Source: Dyadobacter diqingensis
GTDB taxonomy: Bacteria; Bacteroidota; Bacteroidia; Cytophagales; Spirosomataceae
Direction: 5' to 3'
Assembly: GCF_024220585.1 (NCBI RefSeq)
Contig: NZ_JAMXKF010000002.1
Location: forward strand, 443,392 to 507,391
DNA length: 64,000 nucleotides
Shown here: in pieces, positions 27,450 through 36,650 of the stretch
How the letters are laid out: every line of letters starts with the position of its first letter
Numbering within the stretch: the stretch's first letter is position 1
Program-made: the position numbers and the translations under genes
Notes under the pieces: generated by a model
Told to the model about the DNA's origin: nothing
What the model saw: only the letters and a program-made list of their open reading frames with translations
The model's database searches: none

Positions 27450-27944
27450 ATGACTGCGATAAAACAAACTCCCACACTTTATGAATGGTCTGGCGGCAAG
27501 GAAGCGCTCGAAAAACTGACCGAACTTTTTTATAAAAAGGTGATGCAGGATGATCTTTTATATCCTGTTTTCAAAAATATGTCGGCCGATCACAGCACCC
27601 ATGTGGCTCATTTTATTGCAGAGGTTTTCGGAGGTCCCCGGTTTTACAGCGAGGACGATCAGGGAAGTCATTACAAAATGGTTGCCCACCACCTTGGCAA
27701 AATGCTGGATGAGCCCAAAAGGAAACGCTGGATTGCACTGCTGCTGGAAAGTTGTGACGAAGTAAAACTGGCCGATGATCCCGAATTCCGTTCCGCGCTC
27801 GTGGCTTATCTGGAATGGGGAAGCCGGATCGCCGTAATCAATTCCCACGAAACAGGAAATCCGCTCAATGAAAACGAACCAATGCCCAAATGGGGCTGGG
27901 GAGTGCCGGGCGGTCCTTACATTCCGGACGAAAACAATGTTTGA
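27450..27944 (+). CDS. Group II truncated haemoglobin
   Basis: A 164-residue globin of the 2-on-2 type. Visible family features are LYPVFKNM (helix B/C), HVAHFIAEVFGGP with the GG turn, the proximal-histidine region YKMVAHHLGKML, the group II tryptophan in KRKRWIALLLE, and the conserved tail PKWGWGVPGGPY. The family binds O2, NO or peroxide and is linked to oxidative or nitrosative stress. It stands alone, divergent from the sigma factor at 26630 across an AT-rich 226-bp region, and converges with the rhodanese gene. Confidence 0.93.
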   Translation: MTAIKQTPTLYEWSGGKEALEKLTELFYKKVMQDDLLYPVFKNMSADHSTHVAHFIAEVFGGPRFYSEDDQGSHYKMVAHHLGKMLDEPKRKRWIALLLESCDEVKLADDPEFRSALVAYLEWGSRIAVINSHETGNPLNENEPMPKWGWGVPGGPYIPDENNV

Positions 27945-28047
27945 TTCAGACAAAAAGGCATCTTATCCAAACCGTACTTTTTGCGTGCCGAAATGAAGAG
28001 AAGAGCCGTTGGATCGATCAGAATAAAATACCGAAACAATAGAAATT

Positions 28048-28085
28048 CAGGTATCACAGCCATCAGACAAAGGCTATGATACCTG
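28048..28085. terminator. Bidirectional terminator between haemoglobin and rhodanese genes
   Basis: The stem CAGGTATCA (28048-28056) pairs with TGATACCTG (28077-28085), with AGCC/GGCT extending it inward. It lies midway between two convergent genes. Confidence 0.65.
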
Positions 28086-28096
28086 ATTCATTCAAT

Positions 28097-28936
28097 TTAC
28101 ACTTCCTTAGCGATCGGTTTGTCATTTCTCGACCATTCGCTCCATGATCCTACGTACAGATTGGCACCGGAAATACCCGCTTCTTCCAACGCCAAAAGCG
28201 TGTGGCAAGCCGTCACCCCTGAACCGCAATGGACGATTATCTTTTCAGACGCATGTCCTTTTAATGCTTCCACGTATTTTTCTTTCAGAGCATCGGCCGA
28301 AAGGAATTCACCATCTTCTCCCATATTGCCCAGGTAAGGGATATTGACCGCTCCCGGAATGTGCCCGGCAACCAGATCAATCGGTTCGCTTTCGCCTTTA
28401 TAACGGTAATTTTCACGCACATCGATAACCACGTAACCTGGATCTAAGGAGACCTCAGTTACCTTTGCCAGATCCACCGTCGGCAAAAGCCAGCTATCAA
28501 CCGGATATGCCGGATATTCGGTCAGTAATTCCAGCGCATCCTGGGAGATAGCAAGCCCTTCTTTCACAATGGCTTCAAGACCGCCGCTTACTACATATAC
28601 CTCTTCATGGCCGGCGGCTTTCAGCATCCACCAAAAACGTGCAGCCGCCATTGCCCCTCTTTTATCGTCGTAAACAATAACCGTCGTTTCAGGGGTAATG
28701 CCAAGCTGACCGAGCAACTGAGCAAATTTCTTCACGTCCGGCAGCGGATGCCGGCCTCCGTCTGCTGCATTCTCTGATTTATCGGAAAGATCCGTTTCCA
28801 GATTTACAAAAAGTGCTCCTTCCAAATGCCCCGTGTCAAAACGATCCTCCGCATCGGCACCGCCGCGCGCGTCAATGATCACCGTATCTCCGGTAGCTGA
28901 CAGGTCTGCTATTTCACTTGCTTTAATAATACCCAT
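28097..28936 (-). CDS. Two-domain rhodanese-family sulfurtransferase
   Basis: A 279-residue cytosolic protein with two rhodanese domains (about 5-125 and 150-275). Only the C-terminal one is active-site competent: Cys237 in HCGSGVTAC. The loop CGSGVTA resembles 3-mercaptopyruvate sulfurtransferases (CGxGxTA). The N-terminal domain has Asp in place of Cys (IVYDDKRGA), as is normal. It transfers sulfane sulfur from mercaptopyruvate or thiosulfate to thiol or cyanide acceptors. It is a single gene with no evident partner. Confidence 0.9.
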   Translation of the reverse strand: MGIIKASEIADLSATGDTVIIDARGGADAEDRFDTGHLEGALFVNLETDLSDKSENAADGGRHPLPDVKKFAQLLGQLGITPETTVIVYDDKRGAMAAARFWWMLKAAGHEEVYVVSGGLEAIVKEGLAISQDALELLTEYPAYPVDSWLLPTVDLAKVTEVSLDPGYVVIDVRENYRYKGESEPIDLVAGHIPGAVNIPYLGNMGEDGEFLSADALKEKYVEALKGHASEKIIVHCGSGVTACHTLLALEEAGISGANLYVGSWSEWSRNDKPIAKEV

Positions 28937-29050
28937 AAGATTCTGTTCCTGTATTTTCTGATTTGGACCTCAATTTACCAAAATATAAATCAAAGCAAAC
29001 GCATTTTCACGGCTTGATCAGATTATACAAGAAGGATTTTCAGGTTCTTC

Positions 29051-31471
29051 TCAACCACCCTTGATCCGGTTCAGCTCATCTTCGCTACCCGCCCTGCGGC
29101 TTCTGGCCGCTTTAATTTCGTTACTTCCAAACCGGTAATTGAAGTTCAGTTTCAGCATGCGCCCTTCGAATTTGAACCGCAGACGGGTTTCAATACCTGC
29201 ATACTCCGAGGTATAGCCCCCTCTTGCCGTGTGCAGGATATCACTGAATGAAAGTTTCAAGGTGGCATTATCCTTCCAGAATTTTTTCTGCACGCCGGCA
29301 TCCATCATGCCCATGGCCCAGTTGTAGTCGATACGACGGTATGGCGAGTTATACCATCCCGACAATTCCAGCGTCCAGTTATTTTTCAGCTTGAAAGTAT
29401 TCTGACCATTCAGCAGAAAAGCCGTTGTCCTGTTATTTATAATTAAACCGTTATCCAGCTGCGCTTTCCAGACATTATGATAACCGCTGACCGTGAAATA
29501 AATCTCCCACCACTTGGTGACCGACGTCGTCAGACTGACATCCAGATTAAAGCCCTGCGAATAGTCAAGGTTTTGGGTAATGAAATACGTTCTGCTGCTG
29601 TCATACGGAATACGCAGTGTCACCACGGGCAAACGCGTCCTGCGGTATCCAAAAGAAGTTGTCAGTTTCGACTTGTAAACGTGCGTAAGCTTGAAACTAT
29701 TGGCATATTCCGGTTTGAGAAAAGGATTACCTTTTGAATAAACGAGTTCATCAATCCGGTATTCAAAGGGATTGAGATTCTGATAACTCGGGCGATTAAT
29801 CCGGCGGCTGTAATTCAGGTTGAAACTATGGTTCTTCGAAGCCTTATAAGACAAAGCACCACTTGGAAAAAGGTTGGTGTAAGATGTATCAACCCTGTTC
29901 AGCGCGTTTTCTTTGTAACTGATCAGGTTACCCAGCGAGTGCGTATTTTCAGCACGCAGTCCAAGCTGAATATCCCATTTCTTTGCAAAAGACTTATTGT
30001 AGTTGACATAGGCGGCATACACTCTTTCAGTATACTTAAAGCGGTTGCTCTTGTCAACATCAACCACTTCCGCATCGTTGATGACGTTAAAAAAATCAAA
30101 GGTATTGTCTGATTTTACGTCAGAAAGCTTGAAACCGTAACCCAGTTTCCCTTTTTTAAACGGCTGCTCATAATCAGCCTTGAAAGATCTGATCCTGATT
30201 TCGACAGGCGTTTTGGTCACGTAGTTGCGTTCCAATGGCAGCTTTTCCGGCTCATCAAACTGATAGGTATTCGGCTGATAACTGATTCCTTTGGAAGAAA
30301 AAATCCCGTAATCGGCATCCACATTTAATTCATGACCGGTTGTATCGGCGTAACGGTAGTTCAAATTAAAATTAAGATTTTTGTTCTTTTCCGGATTCGA
30401 TGTCCTGGAATTCAGCACCACAGAATCGGTATCCATATCAAATCTTTTACTGATCAGCGTCCGGCTCTCTCCTCCCCCGTTATGATTACTCACCCGCCCG
30501 TTGGCATTAAAGCCGAACGTACTTTTTGAACTCAGGAAATAATCGGCACCAACCCTGGCATTATGGGTTGTATCACGCCAGAGCCCTTTCCATGTTTTTT
30601 TATAGCTGATGTCGTTCAAAATCTGGTCATCCAGCGTCCGGTTATGCCAGGCGCCCTGACTGTACCCATAAGTCCCGAAGATATTAAACTTTTTATCCCG
30701 GTGATTCAGGTTTAGTGAAGTATTGTATTTTGGCGTGATACCAAAATTCGCCCCCAGGCTTACATTCCCGTTAGTACCGATTTTCCTGTTCTTTTTAAGT
30801 CGTATGTTAATAATGCCGAGGTCACCCGCTGCGTCATATTTTGCCGATGGATTGGTAATAATTTCAATGGCTTCAATGTCAGCAGAATTCATACTTTTCA
30901 ACGTAGAAGCGAGGTCGCGCCCGGAAATTTGTGAAGGGCGGCCGTCAATATAAATCCTGACTCCCGACTTACCCTTGACCAGAATATTTTCGTCCTTATC
31001 CACCTGCACACCGGGAGATTTCCTGAGCAACTCAAGCGCCGTGGAGCCAGTCGCATTTACACTGCCTTCCACATTGAAGATTATCTTGTCATTGGCAATT
31101 TCTATCATGGGTTTTGCCGCGGTAATTTTCACTTCGCTGAGCTGTTTTGTATCGGAAGATAAGACGATAGACTCCATCCGGATATCTTTGTCCTCGATTT
31201 TAAGAATTGCCGATTTGAAGGGAGTAAAACCTACCGCTGTAATTTTTAGCAGATAACTTCCTTTTGCAATTCCTTCAATTTTAAAAATCCCGCTTTCGTC
31301 AGCCACATCCGCCTTGATCAATGTGGAATCCTGACTGCTCAACACAGCAATCCCTGCAAAGGGAACACCGGCATTTTGCTGATCTTTCACCAAACCTTCC
31401 AAGGAAAATGTTTGGGCGAGCAGCGCATTAGAAAAGAAAAGTAAAAGGATAATGGAGAAGATTTTTTTCAT
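29051..31471 (-). CDS. Outer-membrane beta-barrel (TonB-dependent receptor-like) protein
   Basis: An 806-residue protein when started at the ATG at 31471, which gives a proper signal peptide (MKKIFSIILLLFFSNALLAQ). The frame extends 19 codons further to 31528, but that adds a charged pre-sequence. The domain order is signal peptide, carboxypeptidase-regulatory-like domain (about 25-105), plug-like segment with IYIDGRPSQISGRDLA and EAIEIITNPSAKYDAAGD, then the OMP_b-brl_3 barrel with LNYSRRINRPSYQNLNPFEY. The architecture matches the protein at 3821. The ligand is unknown, and no SusD or other partner is adjacent. Confidence 0.88.
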   Translation of the reverse strand: MKKIFSIILLLFFSNALLAQTFSLEGLVKDQQNAGVPFAGIAVLSSQDSTLIKADVADESGIFKIEGIAKGSYLLKITAVGFTPFKSAILKIEDKDIRMESIVLSSDTKQLSEVKITAAKPMIEIANDKIIFNVEGSVNATGSTALELLRKSPGVQVDKDENILVKGKSGVRIYIDGRPSQISGRDLASTLKSMNSADIEAIEIITNPSAKYDAAGDLGIINIRLKKNRKIGTNGNVSLGANFGITPKYNTSLNLNHRDKKFNIFGTYGYSQGAWHNRTLDDQILNDISYKKTWKGLWRDTTHNARVGADYFLSSKSTFGFNANGRVSNHNGGGESRTLISKRFDMDTDSVVLNSRTSNPEKNKNLNFNLNYRYADTTGHELNVDADYGIFSSKGISYQPNTYQFDEPEKLPLERNYVTKTPVEIRIRSFKADYEQPFKKGKLGYGFKLSDVKSDNTFDFFNVINDAEVVDVDKSNRFKYTERVYAAYVNYNKSFAKKWDIQLGLRAENTHSLGNLISYKENALNRVDTSYTNLFPSGALSYKASKNHSFNLNYSRRINRPSYQNLNPFEYRIDELVYSKGNPFLKPEYANSFKLTHVYKSKLTTSFGYRRTRLPVVTLRIPYDSSRTYFITQNLDYSQGFNLDVSLTTSVTKWWEIYFTVSGYHNVWKAQLDNGLIINNRTTAFLLNGQNTFKLKNNWTLELSGWYNSPYRRIDYNWAMGMMDAGVQKKFWKDNATLKLSFSDILHTARGGYTSEYAGIETRLRFKFEGRMLKLNFNYRFGSNEIKAARSRRAGSEDELNRIKGG

Positions 31472-31969
31472 GGCTAAATTATTAGTTCGATTTATCGCAA
31501 AGGCACTAAAATCCTTAAAAAGTTGCATCTGTGTCCGGGCCGGCTCTTATCTGTTAGCAAACGGTATAAAGTCCTCCCATTCACACCTACAATGTGGTAA
31601 CCTCTGCACAATAAAAAGGTTACACAAAATTTCGATCTGTCTTTGAAATTGTCCTGATTTTGATGAAATGCACAGGAAACTCCGGACGGAGTTTTTCGGC
31701 GTTTCCTGGCTCCTGTTTTCTATAAACAGGATACCTCTCCGGGGTGAAGTGTTCGGATGGTTTTAGCATAAACAAAGAAAATCCGACGCAAATAACGGCA
31801 CAACAGCTCCGTAAGAGCTCCCTGTATATAAAATAAATGAAGAAAACAAAGACTACTGGCTCCGTAGGAGCCTCCTTGCATTATCAAACCCAATTTCAAC
31901 AACTTCCACAACAAAAAAGGTCTGCCAAGTAATTACTCAACAGACCTTTATCAATTTAAAAATCAGAAC
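31472..31969. other. 498-bp non-coding region between two receptor genes
   Basis: No convincing gene is visible. The part nearest the 29051-31471 gene presumably holds its promoter. The centre (31675-31872) is a cluster of short perfect palindromes, listed separately. Confidence 0.6.
31675..31872. repeat. Cluster of short TCCG-centred palindromes
   Basis: Five small hairpins occur in about 200 bp: AACTCCG/CGGAGTT (31678-31693), CCTGTTT/AAACAGG (31712-31730), ACCTC/GGGGT with one wobble pair (31733-31745), AGCTC/GAGCT (31805-31819) and GGCTCC/GGAGCC (31858-31872). GGAAAC (31675-31680) and GTTTCC (31701-31706) also pair around the first. Several have a CTCCG(T/G) core, so this looks like a composite REP-type element, not random sequence. 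Confidence 0.6.
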
Positions 31970-34438
31970 TTAAAATGGGACAATCACTTTTACACTTGCG
32001 TTGCGCCCCATGTTGTAAATCCCCGACCGGCCATTGGGTGAAGCCGTGTAGTATTCAAAATACTTTAAGCGGTTTAAATTCGACTGATACGACGTGTTAA
32101 ACAGGTTATCAACCTGCAAAAACAGCTGAAAAAGCGCTCTTTTATTTCTGTTGTTCACTGTGGCGCCGGTACCTATATTAAACAATGCATAACCTGCCGT
32201 TGCTGTTTCGGTATTATCAACACCATAAAATTTGTTTTGTGCTCCATAATAGTCGACTTCTGCACGAAAGTAAACCGCTGACAAATTCCCGATTTCTTTG
32301 CTCACAGATGCCCTCAATTCCGAACGCCCATGAATTGGTGGAATAAATGGCAGATATTTGGCCGCATTCCCTTCCTTCTCAATCAGCACATCATTGCGAT
32401 TAAGCCCTCTGATAAATGCCAGACTATTATTAAACGTGAGCCATTTTAGCCCGGTCGGATGCAGGTTTATACTCACTTCCGCACCAAATAACTGCGCTTT
32501 GGACTGCTGATATTTATAGGTGAAATTCCCAGGCACGATAATCACCGGCTTGCCTGCATCATCATACAATCTGGCCTGATAAATGTAGTTATCAATCTTG
32601 TTGTTGAACAATTCCAGACTGATATCCAACTCTTTCAAATATCCGATAAAGCCAATATCAGTTTGCAGACTAAACTCTGGTTTGAAATCACGATTACCAA
32701 GGTAAACAATATGCGCCCCAGGGTCGAGTCCGTTAGAGCCAATTTCAGTAATATTCGGTGCACGATAACCACGGGAAACATTGGCTTTCACCAGCAGCCT
32801 TTCCGACAAATTATAAGTGGCTCCCAAACTTCCTGAAACCCCGTTAAAATTTCGGTCATAGGATGGAAACTGAAGAACAGCATTTGTATTGCGCGGCACT
32901 TTAAGAAGCTCGTCATATCCCGTTTCCGCATTGTGCTGCACGTATTGATCAACCCAGTTCCAAGAACGCGTATCGTAGCGGATCCCGCCGCTTACGTCAA
33001 CTTTTCCAAGCGATTTCTTCAGGAATAAAAAACCACCGATGTCAAGCAGTTTATAGTCCGGAATCGGAAAATCCGTACCATCCAGATTTTTGTTGGTCTG
33101 GTACATTCCGTTCACGCCCAACGTCGCTTCCAGCCCTTTCCATTCCGGTAAATTGTACTTAACGTCATAGTTATACGTATTAAGCTGAATGTATAATCCC
33201 GGCTGATTCGGCGTGGTCGGGTGGTTATATTCTCTTCTGACGCTTTGTTGAAAACCAAACAGTGCGTTCAGATCTCCTTTTCCAATTAAGAAATGGTTTC
33301 TGGAAAACAAACGATAGTGCTGAATACGCTGGTGCAGCGGATTGATATTGTAGGTTTTCAAATCCTTTTCCGCAACAAATGGCCGGTCTTTAATATCGTC
33401 TTTTCCACTTTCAAAAACCTGACGCGTAAAACGGCGGGTCAGCGAGTCACGGCTGCCGTCGGGAATTTCCTGGAGGTTATTATAAAGTGTTGCATAAACA
33501 TAGGACGATCCCCAGCGCTTTTCAAATCCGGTCATCGCCGACAGGTTCAGTTCATTATAAGCCGTTCCATATACCCGGCCATCAATTTTGTTTTTATAAG
33601 CTGTGGCGTTTTTCCCGGAAACACGGAAAGCACTTTTCCAGCCGTTTTTGTTATAAGCCACACCACCCGAAGCGCCGATCATTCCGTTATTCGTATGAAA
33701 TTCACTGGTAATGTCACCTTTAAGTCTGCCTTCCGGACCTTTCGGGACGTAAGGAATAAAATTGATTACTCCGGCCACCGCATCAGATCCGTAGATAAGA
33801 CTGGCCGGCCCTTTCACAACCTCGGCGCGTTCGATGCCATACTGGTCAATTTCAATACCATGCTCATCACCCCATTGCTGGCCTTCCTGCCTTAAACCGT
33901 TGTAGAGCGTCAGCACACGGTTATACCCCAATCCTCTGATAAATGGTTTCGAAATATTCGGTCCGGTTGTCACGGCGCTTAGTCCGGGCACACCCTTCAA
34001 AACAGCATCCACGATGTTGTTATTGACATTCATGTCCATTTCTTTTTTGCTCATCACCGCAATAGCGACCGGACTTTTCCGCAGTTCCGTCGCACGGGAC
34101 ACACCCGTAACCACCACTTCATTCAGCGTGGTATTCGCAGCATGTAATTCCACATCATAGGTAACAGGCTGACCAGCCACGATATCGATCATTTTCCTGT
34201 AACGCTGAAAACCCACAGCTGAAATTTGAATTTCATAAACACCGGCCGGAAAATTAGATAACTTATAGGTTCCGGAACTGTCGGCCTGAGTTCCGTAACG
34301 CGTTTTTGCCAGCGAGACATTTGCAAAAGGCACTGATTTGTCACCCGAGCGGACAATGCCCGAAATCTGCCCGGTTTGTGCCTGCGCACTGGCGATAATG
34401 GCTAGTAACAGAGTCGTTAAGAGGATAGTTATTTTCAT
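31970..34438 (-). CDS. TonB-dependent receptor, putative metal (zinc-like) uptake
   Basis: An 822-residue outer-membrane receptor. The ATG at 34438 gives a standard signal peptide (MKITILLTTLLLAIIASAQAQ). The frame extends eight codons further. A carboxypeptidase-regulatory-like domain lies at about 25-105, then the TonB-box-like LNEVVVTGVSR, a plug (about 115-225) with WGDEHGIEIDQYGIERAEVV and KGPASLIYGSDAVAGVINF, and a barrel ending in VIVPF. The plug resembles metal or metallophore receptors of the ZnuD kind. A small His-rich membrane protein lies upstream on the same strand, behind a Fur/Zur-like palindrome, which supports a metal role. The ligand is inferred, not proven. Confidence 0.88.
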   Translation of the reverse strand: MKITILLTTLLLAIIASAQAQTGQISGIVRSGDKSVPFANVSLAKTRYGTQADSSGTYKLSNFPAGVYEIQISAVGFQRYRKMIDIVAGQPVTYDVELHAANTTLNEVVVTGVSRATELRKSPVAIAVMSKKEMDMNVNNNIVDAVLKGVPGLSAVTTGPNISKPFIRGLGYNRVLTLYNGLRQEGQQWGDEHGIEIDQYGIERAEVVKGPASLIYGSDAVAGVINFIPYVPKGPEGRLKGDITSEFHTNNGMIGASGGVAYNKNGWKSAFRVSGKNATAYKNKIDGRVYGTAYNELNLSAMTGFEKRWGSSYVYATLYNNLQEIPDGSRDSLTRRFTRQVFESGKDDIKDRPFVAEKDLKTYNINPLHQRIQHYRLFSRNHFLIGKGDLNALFGFQQSVRREYNHPTTPNQPGLYIQLNTYNYDVKYNLPEWKGLEATLGVNGMYQTNKNLDGTDFPIPDYKLLDIGGFLFLKKSLGKVDVSGGIRYDTRSWNWVDQYVQHNAETGYDELLKVPRNTNAVLQFPSYDRNFNGVSGSLGATYNLSERLLVKANVSRGYRAPNITEIGSNGLDPGAHIVYLGNRDFKPEFSLQTDIGFIGYLKELDISLELFNNKIDNYIYQARLYDDAGKPVIIVPGNFTYKYQQSKAQLFGAEVSINLHPTGLKWLTFNNSLAFIRGLNRNDVLIEKEGNAAKYLPFIPPIHGRSELRASVSKEIGNLSAVYFRAEVDYYGAQNKFYGVDNTETATAGYALFNIGTGATVNNRNKRALFQLFLQVDNLFNTSYQSNLNRLKYFEYYTASPNGRSGIYNMGRNASVKVIVPF

Positions 34439-34548
34439 GGAAAAAATATTGAGTAGCAACAATGGCTTACAGTCGTAAATAAAACCGCATTACTTATGCG
34501 TAACGATCGCATCCTGAATTGAAAAATTTAAATAGTAAAAGAGTTTGT

Positions 34549-34920
34549 TTAACCAACCTGCGCAGGAGGCCCCCGAAGAAAAATTGACCTGTTATTCCGA
34601 AATGTCTGCTTTTCCTCATAGACATAAACCGTGCGTGCCACCGACCAGATTCCCGGTACAAAGCATGTCAGTTCAGGGAGAAATGAATCAAAGGGTATGT
34701 TGCTGATACAATCCAGCCAAAGGAGCTCAGATTGGGTATGCTGATGTGCCGGAAAATTGCATTTAGTACCAAATTCAGCATAAGGATGCACATGACTGAT
34801 AATCCGTCCATCGGGCATGCGGTGGGCATGACGAAACACGACATTGCTGAGGCAGATCAGGCCCCACAATACCAGCAAGAAGCAGGCAATTTGTCGTCGT
34901 TTTATAATGTCAATGCTCAT
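34549..34920 (-). CDS. Small His-rich membrane-anchored protein, putative metal binding
   Basis: A 123-residue protein with an N-terminal membrane helix (about 10-28) followed by a histidine-rich stretch: His31 and His33 (HAHRMPDG), His43 and His45 (SHVHPY), and His59 and His61 (PAHQHTQ). Six histidines in HxH pairs and Cys54 suggest coordination of zinc, copper or nickel. The rest has no recognisable domain. It starts 12 bp after a 15-bp palindrome and precedes a TonB-dependent receptor by 110 bp, so the two are probably one metal-responsive transcript. I do not know a named family for it. Confidence 0.7.
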   Translation of the reverse strand: MSIDIIKRRQIACFLLVLWGLICLSNVVFRHAHRMPDGRIISHVHPYAEFGTKCNFPAHQHTQSELLWLDCISNIPFDSFLPELTCFVPGIWSVARTVYVYEEKQTFRNNRSIFLRGPPAQVG

Positions 34921-34931
34921 AATTCAATTTA

Positions 34932-34946
34932 TGCAACAATGTTGCA
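34932..34946 (-). promoter_or_regulatory. Putative Fur/Zur-family operator
   Basis: TGCAACA-A-TGTTGCA is a perfect 7-1-7 inverted repeat, the geometry of Fur-family (Fur, Zur, PerR) boxes. It lies 12 bp before the His-rich protein start and would overlap the promoter or the start of the transcript. The assignment to Zur is inferred from the His-rich protein and receptor it precedes. Confidence 0.55.
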
Positions 34947-35355
34947 AATATAAATGTATTTACCTACATTTTCTTTGTAAGTCTCTATTTTATTGCGGAA
35001 TAATCAAATTCATGGAAAAATATTTCCTGTTTTTGAAAAACAAAGTCTGATTTCGCTTAAAAGCACTTTCCAGTGCATCAAAGTTTAAATTTAGACAAAT
35101 CTAAAAATTAAATTTATAAATTAAAATTTTTAGATTAGAATTATCTCACACAGAAATTCAATTCACTTAATTTTCAGGCAAATACCATACTAATCATTGA
35201 AGTAAATATCTGGTTACAAGAAAGTTTCTGTACGCAAAATCTGTAACGATACTCGTCCATCATGATAAAAACCTGAATGATTAAGCGGATTGAAGCGGCA
35301 TTCTTTAAACCATTTCCAATGAAAAACGACATCGAAAACAACAAAAATCGCATAA

Positions 35356-35400
35356 AAACACCCCAAAATTCCGGATAGGATTATCCGAAACTTTGGGGGT
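35356..35400 (-). terminator. Terminator after the ABM monooxygenase gene
   Basis: Stem segments CCCCAAA (35361-35367) with TTTGGGG (35392-35398) and CGGATA (35372-35377) with TATCCG (35382-35387). On the minus strand the stem is followed by TGTTTTTATG. It is about 90 bp beyond the stop of the gene at 35490. Confidence 0.65.
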
Positions 35401-35489
35401 TTATGACGTATCAGAAATAAATAAACGGTCTTTGGACAGCTGATCAGAGGTTATTAGTCGCGATCGTCTGGAATTTGAAAAAAACAGCT

Positions 35490-35843
35490 TTATTCTGCAC
35501 GTTCATGATACAGTTTACTATCCAGTGGCGCTTCCTTCCGTTCGAACATGCCATAATCGCGGGACACCTCTGCAATCCTTAAATGGTAATCCTGAAAAAC
35601 CTCGTTTCGACCTTTGGCCTGCGCATACCGGTGCATTTCGAGACTTCGCCATTCCCTGATACTTTCTTCATCTTTCCAGAATGAAAGTGATAAAACTTTT
35701 GCCGGATCCGAAAAACTCTGAAATCGCTCGATGGAAATAAACCCATCTATTTTTTCGAGCTCTGGCCTGAGTTGCCTGGCAATGTCCATGTACTCCTGCA
35801 TTTTACCTTCATGGGGAATTGCTTCAAAAATAACTGCGATCAT
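35490..35843 (-). CDS. Antibiotic biosynthesis monooxygenase (ABM) domain protein
   Basis: A 117-residue protein with the ferredoxin-like ABM fold: IAVIFEAIPHEGKMQEYM, the central DGFISIERFQS, and SFWKDEESIREWRSLEMHRYAQAKG cut at the usual positions. ABM proteins act on aromatic, quinone or haem-like compounds, and many have no known substrate. It is divergent from an ArsR-type regulator 113 bp away, which probably controls it. The two would form a small detoxification or sensing unit. Confidence 0.85.
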   Translation of the reverse strand: MIAVIFEAIPHEGKMQEYMDIARQLRPELEKIDGFISIERFQSFSDPAKVLSLSFWKDEESIREWRSLEMHRYAQAKGRNEVFQDYHLRIAEVSRDYGMFERKEAPLDSKLYHERAE

Positions 35844-35956
35844 GTGACGGAACAGATAAGTGAAATAAAATTATGGTATTAACCGGGCTTGTCTTTTGCA
35901 AATTTATCTAGCTTTACGCACCAACACTTCATTCTATACTTAACTGTAAAAGTTTC

Positions 35957-36637
35957 ATGGAGGAACACTTCAAACAGATCGCGTCACTGATCGGCGATCC
36001 GACACGCGCGACTATCTTATGGACTTTACTCGACGGGAAGGCATTCACCGCAACGGAGCTGGCCATTGCAGCCGATACCTCGCCGCAAAACATCAGCATG
36101 CATTTAAATAAGCTGGTTCAGGCTCAGTTGCTTTGTGTGGAAAGTCAGGGAAGACATAAATATTACAAATTCGCAAGAAAAGATATCGCCTATGCGATCG
36201 AAGCACTGGCAAATCTGATCCCTGTTGAGATTGACCAGAAAGCCAAAACAAACACCATCGAAGTACCCGTAAAGTATTGCAGGAGCTGTTACGACCATCT
36301 TGCCGGAAAAATCGGTGTTGCTGTTACAGACAGTCTGATTGATCAGAAAATAATCATCGATCAAGGCAAAAACTTTGAATTAAGCGCGAATGGCCAGGCT
36401 TGGTTTACAGATTTGGGAATTAACATTTCTGGCTTAAAACAACTCAGGCGGTCATTTTTGCGCCCCTGCCTGGACTGGAGTGAACGGCGACACCACATGG
36501 CCGGCGCTCTCCCCGCTGCATTACTCGACAAAATGTTAAACGAGGACTGGATAAGAAAAATGCAAAATTCCAGAGCCATTGTCATTACTGCCAAAGGCCA
36601 ACAAATGATCGATAAACATTTCAAACTTCCGCTTTAA
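35957..36637 (+). CDS. ArsR-type winged-helix regulator with Cys/His-rich C-terminal domain
   Basis: A 226-residue regulator, about twice the length of classical ArsR/SmtB proteins. The N-terminal winged helix (about 1-90) has LIGDPTRATILWTLLDG and the recognition region TSPQNISMHLNKLVQAQLL. The C-terminal half carries C108-RS-C111-YD-H114 and C171-LDWSERR-H179-H180, a possible metal, haem or redox sensor site. The family with CxxCxxH and CLDWSERRxHxAG is widespread, but I know of no established ligand. It is divergent from the ABM monooxygenase gene and converges with the GlxA-type regulator. Confidence 0.85.
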   Translation: MEEHFKQIASLIGDPTRATILWTLLDGKAFTATELAIAADTSPQNISMHLNKLVQAQLLCVESQGRHKYYKFARKDIAYAIEALANLIPVEIDQKAKTNTIEVPVKYCRSCYDHLAGKIGVAVTDSLIDQKIIIDQGKNFELSANGQAWFTDLGINISGLKQLRRSFLRPCLDWSERRHHMAGALPAALLDKMLNEDWIRKMQNSRAIVITAKGQQMIDKHFKLPL

Positions 36638-36650
36638 CCCCCTGACAAGG

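Larger units (their letters stand above)
34921..35489. other. 569-bp AT-rich non-coding region
   Basis: It contains a Fur-type palindrome at 34932-34946, an AT-only stretch with self-complementary segments around 35095-35140, and a terminator at 35356-35400. A 19-codon frame begins at the ATG near 35320, but nothing supports it as a gene. Confidence 0.5.

Noticed and set aside
33293..33895. Plus-strand frame of 200 codons within the receptor gene at 31970-34438
   Set aside because: It is antisense to a strongly conserved plug and barrel region and has no recognisable motif.
35095..35140. AT-only self-complementary stretch as a possible origin or attachment site
   Set aside because: It is low-complexity AT sequence without flanking direct repeats, DnaA boxes or an integrase nearby.
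35320..35379. Tiny frame of 19 codons beginning MKNDIENNK
   Set aside because: It runs into the terminator stem and has no homologue or promoter that I can see.
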